Shown here in pieces: positions 1 to 10,581 of a DNA stretch of 64,000 nucleotides. The notes below the pieces were generated by a model. It was given only the letters and a program-made list of their open reading frames with translations. It did not search any database and was not told the origin of the DNA. Origin of the DNA: Corydoras sp. C115 (Eukaryota > Chordata > Actinopteri > Siluriformes > Callichthyidae); contig JAFMOC010000320.1 of the NCBI GenBank assembly GCA_019802505.1, positions 240,001-304,000 on the forward strand. Direction: 5' to 3'. A program made the translations under genes and the position numbers. The number at the start of each line of letters is the position of its first letter. Positions within the stretch are counted from its first letter, which is position 1.

Positions 1-280
1 AGGGGAGAACCTTTCGGGCGCTGGGCAGATACACCCAGGACAGGGTGCCAATCCATCGCTGGGCACACACTCACTGACACAGACACACTCTACATGGGGC
101 AATTTGGAGAATTCAATTGACTTGATCCATGTTTTTGGACTGTGGGAGAAAACCGGAGAACCCGGAGGAAACCCACACGGACACGGGGAGAACATGGAAA
201 CTCCACCCAGATGGGGAATCGAACCAGGAATCCCTAGCGCTGAGAGGCGAACGTGCTAACCATTAAACCACCATGCCGCC
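1..280 (-). repeat. V-SINE copy (cut by window start)
   Basis: Family definition used below. In sense orientation the unit is about 340 bp. It has a tRNA-derived head (GGCGGCACGGTGGCTTAGTG with A/B-box-like GGTTCGAATCC), a conserved central domain (TTTCCATGTTCTCCCCGTGT...GGGTTTCCTCCGGGTTCTCC...CCCACAGTCCAAAAACATGG), a body with CAAATTGCCCCATATAGAGTGTG, a GC-rich 3' part (CCTGTCCTGGGTGTATCTGC...CCCCTGGATGGGCATGGGGA), and a tail ending GATAATGGATGGATGG. The central block is the V-SINE domain shared by fish SINEs. This copy is antisense and lacks its 3' end. Confidence 0.9.
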
Positions 281-312
281 CAATTTTTAAATAGTTTTAT
301 TTAAACATGATG

Positions 313-550
313 GACGTTCCCAGTTTGAATCCCAATCTGGGTGGAGTTTCCATGTTCGGAGGGTTTCCTCCGGGTTCTCCGGTTTCTTCCCACAGTCCAA
401 AAACATGGATCAAGTTCAATTCTTCAAATTGCCTCATATAGAGTGTGTGTGTGTGTGTGTGAGAGAGAGGGAAAGTGTGTACCCTGTCCTGGACTGTCCC
501 TTTCCGACCCTAGTAGAGGATAAAGCGGATGATAATGGATGGATGGATGA
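313..550 (+). repeat. V-SINE copy, 5'-truncated with internal loss
   Basis: Retains part of the head, the central domain and the GGATGGATGGATGA tail. The segment after the TG repeat has lost the usual TCTGCCCAGCGCCCGAAACG part. Confidence 0.8.
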
Positions 551-559
551 TAAAGGACA

Positions 560-640
560 CTACGTACCTCGCCCAGGGCACTTCAGCCATGATACTTGGC
601 GAACCCTGGAATCGAACCAAAAAGATTTGAGATTGGAAAG
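560..640 (-). repeat. Fragment of a third tRNA-derived SINE
   Basis: GCCCAGGGCACTTCAGCCAT, GATACTTGGCGAACCCTGGA and ATCGAACC match part of the unit at 7752-8031. Confidence 0.65.
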
Positions 641-963
641 GTTTGGTTTCTTAAGCGTAAGTCTACGACCGCCCCTCAAACCCAGCTTAGTTGATCCCGG
701 TTTTGTTCTCGTGCTTCGTTCAACACAACTATATGAAATACGGAAAGGAAATTCCAGTGCTCAGTGGAGAGGGTGCAGATCCCCAGTTTTCAGTTTAATT
801 ATAGAGCTGAGAGAGAATAGCGCGAGAGTCGAGAAGAATGATGGAGGGATGCGAGAGTGACGGTGACTGAGAGAGAATGAGACAGTGAGAGGGAGAGAGG
901 ATGACGGGGAAATACATGATTTATAAATCCACATGCTAATAAATGGCATGATTAGGGTTGGAT

Positions 964-1005
<42 letters not shown>

Positions 1006-1344
1006 GGGACCATGCCTGCAGTCCCAGTTAATGATGTTGTGCCAGCAGGAGTAACAGCTACTTGCACTTTATCTCTTATTTTTCGGATCTCACTGGTGCA
1101 TCCTAAATCAGCGGGAGGAGACATGTGTAATCAGTTAATGAGGAGTGTACTGCTTTCTGCTTAAACAAATCATACAGAGAGTGAGACTGAGCTCAGAAAA
1201 GAGACTCGGAAAAGAGAAATGAGACGCTTTTAAAACTGAGACTCAGACTTTGAGAAATTTTAATAATTTCCATGTATTTTTTCTCTCTAGTCTCTAGAGA
1301 GGATTAACTCGAAGCTTATTATATCTCATCTCACCTCATTATCA
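640..1344. other. Upstream flank without recognised gene
   Basis: A TG microsatellite (963-1004), GAGAGA-rich stretches around 800-900 and 1180-1250, and otherwise unique sequence. An inverted copy of TCTCTCTAGTCTCTAGAGAGGAT (1282-1305) occurs at 6702-6730. No promoter element is convincing. Confidence 0.5.
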
Positions 1345-1672
1345 TCCATCCATTATCTTCCGCTTTATCCTCTATTAGGGTCGCACAGGAAGGGGGGGGG
1401 GGTTTCCCCATGCCCATCCAGGGGAGAACGTTTCGGACGCTGGGTAGATACACCCAGGACAGGGCGCCAATCCATCAGTCAACACACACTCACTCACACA
1501 AACACACTCTATATGGGGCAATTTGGAGAATTCAATTGACCTTGATCCATGTTTTTGGACTGTGGGAGGAAACCGGAGAACCTGGAGGAAACCCACGTGG
1601 ACACAGGGAGAACATGGAAACTCCACCCAGATTGTCATTCAAACCGGGAATCCCTGGAATCCCTACCACACC
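1345..1672 (-). repeat. V-SINE copy
   Basis: Tail ATCCATCCATTATCTTCC to central domain; the tRNA head is missing beyond GGAATCCCTA. A G10 run lies in the 3' part. Confidence 0.85.
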
Positions 1673-1699
1673 CTGTTTTATAATATAAAATTTTGAATA

Positions 1700-2005
1700 G
1701 GGCTTAGTAGTTAGCATGTTCTCCTCTCAGCTCAGTTTGAATCCCAATCTGGGTGGAGTTTCCATGTTCTCCCCGTGTCCGCGTGGGTTTCCTCTGGGTT
1801 CTCTGGTTTCCTCCCACTCCAAAAAAACATGGATCAAGGTCAAATGAATTCTCCAATTAGCCCCATATAGAGTGTGAGTGATAGATTGGCGTCCTGTCCT
1901 GGGTGTATCTGCCCAGCGCCCGAAACGTTCTCCCCTGGATGGGCATGGGGAACCCCCGCGCGAACCTAGTAGAGGATAAAGCTGAAGATAATGAATGGAT
2001 GGTTA
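1700..2005 (+). repeat. V-SINE copy just upstream of the first exon
   Basis: Nearly full length, from GGCTTAGTAGTTAGCATG to GATAATGAATGGATGG. It ends about 70 bases before the putative 5' UTR splice acceptor. Confidence 0.88.
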
Positions 2006-2077
2006 ATGAATAGATTTTGGTTTAATATTGATATTTTATTTCGTTAAAGACCCTCTGCTTACTCTGTTCCCTCATAG

Positions 2078-2174
2078 AGCCATGATGTGACCTGGAGATG
2101 ATCTGGATAATCCTGGTTGGAACCTGCAAGCCGAACTAGCTTCCCCCTGACGTTCTCTCCTAAATGGATTAAGA
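2078..2174 (+). promoter_or_regulatory. plxna2: Putative 5' UTR segment of plxna2 with three upstream ORFs
   Basis: A pyrimidine-rich stretch ending in TAG at 2075-2077 looks like a 3' splice site, so transcription probably starts in a noncoding exon upstream of this window, as in other plexin A genes. The segment carries three short upstream ORFs: ATGATGTGA at 2082-2090, a 13-codon frame at 2098-2139, and ATG-GAT-TAA at 2164-2172 that stops two bases before the main ATG at 2175. The main ATG is chosen because a hydrophobic signal peptide follows at once. The UTR boundary is inferred. Confidence 0.5.
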
Positions 2175-3314
2175 ATGGTGGATGCTGGAATAAAAGCTTT
2201 GCTCCTTTTCTACCTCCTGTCTTTAAATCTTCAATCCGGTCAATCTATGAAGACTTTCCACTCTGAGAAGAAGGACTGGAGCCTGAGTCACCTCGCAGTC
2301 CACCAGCTGAGCGGCGCTGTGTATGTGGGTGGAGTAAATCGCGTCTATAAGCTGTCTCCAGATTTGGAACCTCTCGTTTCCCATAACACCGGACCAGAGC
2401 TGGACAACCAGGCCTGCTACCCCCCTCTGATAATGCAGCCATGCTCTGAACCACTGGCCAGGAGCGACAACGTCAACAAACTCCTGCTGGTTGACGACCG
2501 GCACAACCGCCTGCTGGCCTGCGGGAGCCTCTATCAGGGGGTGTGTAAGATCCTGAGGCTGGACGATCTGTTCACATTGGCCGAGCCGTCCCATAAGAAG
2601 GAGCACTACTTCTCAAATGTGAACCGGACTGGAGGCATGAGTGGCGTCATCGTGAGTCGCGTCCGAGACGGTGAGCGCGACGCCACGCTGTACATCGGCA
2701 CCTCGGTCGGCGGCAAACAGGACTACTTCCCGACCATCTCCAGCCGCAAGCTTCCCAAAGACCCCGAAATGGCGTCCATGTTGGACTACGAGCTTCACAC
2801 TGACTTTGTCTCGTCGCTGGTTAAGATTCCATCTGATACCCTTGCTCTGGTCACAGACTTTGATATCGACTACATCTACGCCTTTTCCAGCGGCGGTTTC
2901 GTCTACTTCCTCACCATCCAGCCGGAAACGGAGACGCCCGGGGAGCTTTTTTACACGTCGCGCATCGTCCGCCTCTGTAAAGGCGACGACAAGTTCCACT
3001 CGTACGTCTCTCTGCCGGTTGGCTGTGTCAGGGGCGGAGTGGAGTACCGTCTCCTCCAGGCGGCCTCCCTCGCCAAAGCGGGCAGCGTCCTGGCCGAAGC
3101 TCTGAACATCACGGCGAGGGATGACGTTCTCTTTGCCGTTTTCTCCAAGGGCCAGAAACAGTACCACACGCCGTCTGACGAGTCGGCCCTCTGCATTTTC
3201 ACCATTCGCGACATCAACTCTCGCATCAAAGAACGACTGCGGACCTGCTACCAGGGCGAAGGAAACCTGGAGCTGCACTGGCTGCTGGGAAAAGATGTCC
3301 AATGCACCAAAGCT
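2175..3314 (+). CDS. plxna2: plxna2 exon 1 (first coding): signal peptide and most of the sema domain
   Basis: This 1140-nt exon (380 codons, ends in phase 0 at donor GTAAGA) begins with a hydrophobic leader (about residues 1-24, Leu-rich core). The N-terminal four fifths of the seven-bladed sema propeller, the ligand-binding ring, follows. Class A plexin signatures include HLAVHQLSGAVYVGGVNRVYKL, CYPP, NNVNKLLL-type NVNKLLLVD, LLACGSLYQGVCKILRLDDLF, GKQDYFPTISSRKLP, VKIPSDTLALVTDFDI, GVEYRLLQAA and CYQGEGNLELHWLLGKD. The single very large first coding exon is typical of plexin A genes. GC content is clearly higher than in the flanking introns. Confidence 0.96.
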
Positions 3315-3485
3315 GTAAGACAAACCTAATATCTTAACCATTGGCAGTAAGATTAGGGGCGGCGTGTTCGACTGGCAGCGCCGGGGATCCGGGTTTGAAT
3401 CCTGGTGTAGGTGGAGGTTTCATGATCTCCCTTTGTCTGTGTGGGTTTCCTCCATTCATCCATTCATCTGTTTTTTCACGCATCT

Positions 3486-3539
<54 letters not shown>

Positions 3540-6500
3540 TGCGCGCATGCATGCATGTATGTATGTGTGCGGGTGTGTGTGTATGTGTGTGTGTATATGT
3601 ATGTGTGTGTCTGTGTGCATGTATATACAGTTGTGATCAAATTTATTCAACCCCCACTGAAATAAAGTGTTTTGGCCAGTTTGACATTGATTTGGATCAT
3701 TTCAGTCATCTTATTTACAATTATATCAAAGAGGCACTTATAAATTAGACAAATATAACATAATATTTATGATGGAATAACCACAAATGTCTTTACTGTG
3801 CTCACATCATTATCAGTTTTATTTAACCCCCTAGTGACATTATTTTTTAGTACTTAGTACAACATCCTTTTCCAGTTATGACAGCTTTCAAGCGTGAAGC
3901 ATAGCTTGACACAAGTGTCTTGCAGCGACCTATGGGTATCTTAGCCCATTCTTCATGGGCAAAAGCCTCCAGTTCAGTCACATTCTTAGGCTTGCGCACT
4001 GCAACTGCCTTCTTTAGGTCCCACCAGAGGTTCTCAATTGGATTTAAGTCTGGTGATTGCGATGGCCACTCTAGAATGTTCCAGCCTTTCATGTTCAACC
4101 ATGCTCTAGTGGACTTGGATGTGTGCTTCGGATCATTGTCCTGTTGGAAGGTCCAACGTCTCCCAAGCCGCAGGTTTGTGACTGACTCCATCACATTTTC
4201 CTCCAAGATCTCCTGGTACTGAAGGGAATTCATGGTACCCTGCACACGTTGAAGCTTTCCTGTACCATTAGAAGCAAAACAGCCCCAAAGCATAATTGAC
4301 CCCCCGCCATGCTTCACAGTAGGCAAGGTGTTCTTTTGTTCATAAGCCTGGTTCTTCCTCCTCCAAACATAGCGCTGGTCCATTGTCCCAAACAGTTCTA
4401 ATTTAGTTTCATCTGACCACAGTACACTGTCCCAAAACCTTTGTGGCTTGTCCACATGACTTTTGGCATACTGCAGTCGACTTTTCTTGTTCTTTGGAGT
4501 CAGCAAGGGGGTGCGCCTGGGAGTTCTGGCATGGAGGTCTTCGTTATGCAGTGCGCGCCTTATTGTCTGAGCTGAAACTTCAGTGCCCACATCTGACAGG
4601 TCTTTTTTCAGTTCCTTAGCAGTCACGCGGGGATTTTTCTCCACATTACGCTTCAGGTAGCGCACAGCAGTCGCGGTCAGGATCTTCTTTCTGCCACGAC
4701 CAGGTAACGTTTCCACTGTGCCCTTTAACTTGAACTTGCGAATGATACTTCCGATAGTGTCTCTTGGAATATTTAACAACTTCGCAATCTTTTTATATCC
4801 ATTGCCATTCTTGTGAAGAGCAATAACCTCTTCTCTCGTCTTCTGGGACCATTCTCTTGCCTTCACCATGCTTGTAAACACACCAGTAGATGTCTAGAAG
4901 GAGCTGAGTATCACAGTCCTTTTAAATCTGCCTAATTGGTGCTTATCATGCTTGATTGCTGCTCGTTGACATCCACAGGTGTTTTCAATACCTGATTGAA
5001 AACACTGGAATGAACCTCTGTTCTTATGAGTGGTAGTTGTAAAGGGGTTGAATAATTGTGTCAATGAAGAAATCACAAAAAGGCCATTTAATACTTTATG
5101 ACAAAAACAATTGATGCTATCTTAGTTGCATTTAGTTCTTGTAAGTCCTTGTAAGATTTCATTATGAACACAATTACAAATGTGCACTGAATTCCATAAA
5201 ACCCTTCGCAGCATTGGGGGTTGAATAAATTTGATCACAACTGTATGTGTGCGTGTGTGTATATGTATGTGTGTGCATGTGTATGCATGTATATATGTAT
5301 GTGTGTGTGCGTGCATGTGTTTGTGCATGCGTGTGTGTATATATATGTGAGTGTGTGTGTGTGTGTGTGCACATGTGCGTGTATGTATATATGTGTGCGT
5401 GCATGTATGTGTGTGTGTGTGTGTATGTGTGTGCATGTATGTATGAATGTGTGTTTGTGTGTGTGTGTGCGCATGTGCGTATGTGTATATGTATGTGTAT
5501 GCGTGTGCATGCATGTATGTATGTATGTGTGTGTGCATGTGTGTGTGTATATGTATGTGTGTGCGTGTGCATGCATTTTTGTGTGTGTGTGTGTATGAAT
5601 GTGTGTGCATGTATGTGTGTGTGTATGTGTGTGCGTGTATGTATGAATGTGTGTGTGTGTGTGCGTGTATTTGTGTGTGTATGTATGTGTGTGTCTGTGT
5701 GTGTGTCTGTGCGCGTGTGTGTGCGAGTGTGTGTATGTATCTGCGTGTGTGTGTGTGTGTGTGAGTGATAGTGTGTGTGAGTATGTGTGTGTGTGAGTAT
5801 GTGTGTGTGTGTGTGTGTGTGAGTATGTGTGTGTGAGTATGTGTGTGTGTGTGTGTGAAGGGGTGAGACCTCATTTTCTGTGTTCAGTGATATTTCTGCT
5901 GTGCTCTTAGATTAAGGTTTGGTTCCCTCAATTCTCCAAATTGCCCCATATAGAGTGTGTCTGTGTGTGTGTGTGTGTGTGCCCAGTGATAGATTGGCGT
6001 CCTGTCCTGGGTGTATCTGCCCAGTGCCCGAAACCTTCTCCTCTGAATGGGCATGAGTGATTAAGCTGAAGATAATGAGATGAGACGATAAGAATAATGC
6101 AGTTTATTTTTCTTCACCGATCCCCACAGTCCCGCTGGGTCTCAGTTACTTTACATTACATCATTTTGCAGACGCAAACATCCAAAGCGACTTGATGGTT
6201 GGGGTCAGATCACAAATTCTCAACACAGCATCCCCTGCAGCAGTGAGGGTTACGCAGGGTTACAATCTTCTTTATTATTTCAATGTGAAAAGGCTTTATG
6301 TTTAAACTTACAAAGATAAATTAAAAGTGGGCGGCACGGTGGTTTAGTGGTTAGCATGTTCTCCTCTCAGCGCTAGGGATTCCCAGTTTGAATCCCAATC
6401 TGGGTGGAGTTTCCATGTTCTCGCCGTGTCCATGTGGGTTTCCTCCGGGTTCTCCGGTTTCCTCACACAGTCCAAAAACATGGATCAAGTCAATTGAGTT

Positions 6501-7176
6501 CTCCAAATTGCCCCATATAGAGTGTGTTTGTGTGAGTGTGTGTGTGTCCAGTGATAGATTGGCGTCCTGTCCTGGGTGTATCTGCCCAGCGCCCGAAACA
6601 TTCTCAAAGGGCATGGGAAACCCCCCCCCCCAAACTTAGTAGAGGATAAAGCAGAAGATAACAAGTTGAGATATGATAAAATAAGCTTCAGGTACATCCT
6701 CTCTAGAGACTAGAGAGAAAAAAAATACATTGGATTCAAGGTGAATCGGGCGCTCCAAATTGCCCCTATCTAGATTGCCCCTATTTAATCTGTGTTCATC
6801 TGTGTGAGTGAGTGAGTGCCCAGCAATGGATTGGCACCCAGCGCTCGAAATGTTCTCCCCTGGATGGGCATGGGGACCCCCCCCCCCACCCGCAACCCTC
6901 ATAGAGGATAAAGCCGAAGATAATGGATGGATGGAAATTAAAAGGGTAAAGGACAGTAAATGTGTTTATACAGCATGTTCATGTTAACCAGGGGTGCCAG
7001 TATTTAGGAATAGATCTTTTCTCAGTATATATTGTATTCCCCTGCAGTGTGAGGCATTTTAATGTTCTATCAGCAGTGTTCCAGCGATTCTCTATGACTT
7101 ACTGACATTTCCATGAGACGTTAATGGTATTTAAGTTACATAATGTCATTTACAATATTATTCCTCACTGTTCTCT

Positions 7177-7228
<52 letters not shown>

Positions 7229-7543
7229 CTGTTTGCATGTGTGTGTGAGTGTGTGTATGTATGTGAGTGTATGTGAGTTTGGGGGGGAAAGAAACTCATC
7301 TCATTATTATGACCACCGAAATCTCTAAATCACATAAATATAAGTTTCTAACAGGCGGCACGGTGGCTTAGTGGTTAGCATGTTCTCCTCTCGGCATTAG
7401 GGATTCCTGGTTCGAATCCCCATCTGGGTGGAGTTTCCATGTTCTCCCCGTGTCTGTGTGGGTTTCCTCCGGGTTCTCCGGTTTCCTCCCACAGTCTTAA
7501 AACATGGATCAAGGTCAATTGAATTCTCCAAATTGCCCCATAT

Positions 7544-7578
<35 letters not shown>

Positions 7579-7807
7579 CCAGCGATAGATTAGAACCCTG
7601 CCGCGACCCTAATAGAGGATAAAAGCGGAAGATAATGGATGGATGAATAAGTTTCTCACTTGGCCTCCAATCACTGTGCTGCTCAAACCACATAGAGGTG
7701 CTGATACATATTGAATCACTTCTTGATAAATGATAAAGTGATTTATTTGTTTACAGTACTTACACACAGGGGAATTTGTCCTCCACATTTAACCCATCCG
7801 TGCAGTG

Positions 7808-7841
<34 letters not shown>

Positions 7842-8132
7842 GTGAAGTGAGCACACGTGCCCGGAGTGGTGGGCAGCCTTGAATACGGCGCCCGGGGAGC
7901 AAATGGTGTAAGGTGCCTTGCCCAAGGACACTTCAGCCATGATACTTGGTGGGATCGGGAATCGAACCGGTGACCTTCAGGTCCTCACAAGGTTCTCACA
8001 AGGCTGGTTCCTTAACCACAAGCCCATGACTGGTGGTTTGTAAAGAGTATATAAACCTCCACAGGGTCCTGAAGAGTAAGAGTAATGCCAAATGTGGTAA
8101 CTGATGCTGCGTTGTTAATTTGTATAGGGACA

Positions 8133-8190
<58 letters not shown>

Positions 8191-10531
8191 ACACACATTT
8201 AATAGAGCCATAAATTAGATTAGGGTGCTAAAAGTCATGGGATTTGGAATGACCACATCCAGATAAAGAAAGAGGGGCCGGTCGAAATTGTAAATGTAAA
8301 TCAGGTACCAATTGCTTCTTGCTGCTATATAATCATTGTAGAAGATGCAGTAACTCAGTGGTTTGGGTGTTGGGCTATCAATCTGAAGGTTGGGGGTTCA
8401 AATCCCAGGTCCACTGAAGTTACCAGTGTGGGTTCTCGAGCAAGACCCTTAATGTTCCAGGGTTGTTGTGATTAACCCTGTGCTCACCGTGTAAGTCGTT
8501 TTGGATAAAAGTGTCTGCTAAATGACCAAATGTAATGTAAATGTAAATGTAGATTTGCATTTCTATTTTTATCATTTAAAGCTCCTTCTTACTCTTTATT
8601 CGGGCCGTAATTCACCGTATCTCTCTGTTTCTCTCTGTAGCCAGTTCCCATCGATGACAACTTCTGTGGGTTGGATATCAATCAACCTCTTGGTGGTTCA
8701 GAGCTGGTTTTGGGTCTGACCATGTACACGGAGATGCGGGAGCGTATGTGTACGATGGATACAGTGTGGCCTTTCTTGGTACACGATCTGGAAACCTCCA
8801 CAAGGTCAGAAGAAATATTTATTACATATTTTTTATTCACCAACACAAATCACAAAATAAATTCACATGTGCCTTAAATAATTAATAACCAAAAACAATT
8901 AAGCATGCTGTATTTAACATTAAGGTGAAAACACTTGAGAGGGTCTGCATTCTTGTCAATAAATACCAGAAATGAATTATTAACATACAATAATCCAATC
9001 AGCACATTACTGCCCTTTACCAGGTGCAGTCTGACTTCGCAGATTGCTATTTCAACAGTGCGATGTGCAATGACGCAATATTGTGTTGATGTCGAATATC
9101 CATCCATCCATCCATCCATTATCTTCCACTTTATCCTCTACTAGGGTTGCGGGGGGGTTCCCCATGCCCATCCAGGGGAGAACGCTTCGGGTGCTGGGCA
9201 AGGACACCAATCCATCACTGGGTATACATTTACACACTCCCTCACACAGGCACACTCTATATGGGGCAATTTGGAGAACTCAATTGACCTTGATCCATGT
9301 TTCTGGACTGTGGGAGGAAACCGGAGAACCCGGAGGAAACCCACGCAGACACGGGGAGAACATGGAAACTCCACCCAGATTGGGATTTGAACTGGGAATC
9401 CCTAGCACTGAGAGGAGAACATGCTAACCACTAAGCCACCGTGCCGACTTTGATGTAGAATAATTCATTCATTCATTCATTCATTATCTCCCGCTTTATC
9501 CTCTATTAGGGTCGCGGTGAGGTTCCCCATGCCCATCCAGGGGAGAACGTCTCGGGCGCTGGGCAGATACACCCAGGACAGGGCGCCAATCCATCGCCGG
9601 GTACACACTCACACACTTAAACACACTCTATATGGGGCAATTTAGAGAACTCAATTAACTTGATCCATGTTTTTGGACTTTGGGAGGAAACCGGAGAACC
9701 CGGAGGAATCCCACGCGGACACGGGGAGAACATGGAAACTCCACCCAGATGGGGATTCGAACCGGGAATCCCTAGCGCTGAGAGGAGAACATGCTAACCA
9801 CTAAGCCACCGTGCCGCCCATGTAGAATAATATTATAAAATTTTTTATTCTGTTTATTGTTATGTAAACCTTTAAATACTTGCAAATTGGCACACGCTAT
9901 GGGTTTGTGTCCATGTGTGTAACAAGCGGGGGGTGTACACGTGTGTTGACAATAATGTCTGACAGTCAGACTGTTGACGTCTTGAGAAGTGCACCTGGGT
10001 TTTCCATCGCCATGGTAGCAATACACCAAAAATGTACCGGAACACACCTCATTTTGAGGTGGCCACACCCATCGGGGAGATATATTCACACGCAACATTG
10101 CTATTTAAACTATGCAGGGAAAAGGTGTGAAATTAAAATGTTGGCACTGTGTAAAATAGTAATGAGCATCACATCGCACCTTGCGCAGGGTGTGTGTTGG
10201 GACCCTCTGTGTTCTACTTTGTTTTCAGAGAAATAATCAGTACTGAGGCGTTTCAAACGGGGATTGTTTCAGTGGGGTGGACCTTTCCTCTGTTTAATAA
10301 TGCCGGCTCCTGAATTTCACACTGTTGGTGTTGTACATTGCTTGTGATGCCGGTATGTGTGGGAAACTCGGTCTCAGACCTCAGCAGGAGGAAACAGGAA
10401 CTCGAGCTGAATGAGCAGGGTATTGTTCTGAGTTCGGTGTGAATATAGAACTCTATATCAAAAGATATAATTAACAATTGCTGGATCTTAGTAATATTAT
10501 TACGTAATAAAATTTATATATATATATATAT

Positions 10532-10581
<50 letters not shown>

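Noticed and set aside
2223..3341. Long minus-strand frames opposite plexin exon 1
   Set aside because: Shadow frames of a GC-rich coding exon; no recognisable protein features.
5122..5874. 250-codon minus-strand frame
   Set aside because: His-Thr-Tyr repeat from the TG-rich microsatellite next to the Tc1 element.
6351..6639. Recurrent 60-110 codon frames such as METPPRLGFE... or MFSPCPRGFPPGSPVSSHSPK...
   Set aside because: They recur throughout the window in both strands because they lie in V-SINE copies; SINEs do not encode protein.
8336..8420. Functional tRNA gene from A/B-box-like motifs
   Set aside because: No cloverleaf with anticodon stem could be drawn, and the sequence continues into a known SINE body.
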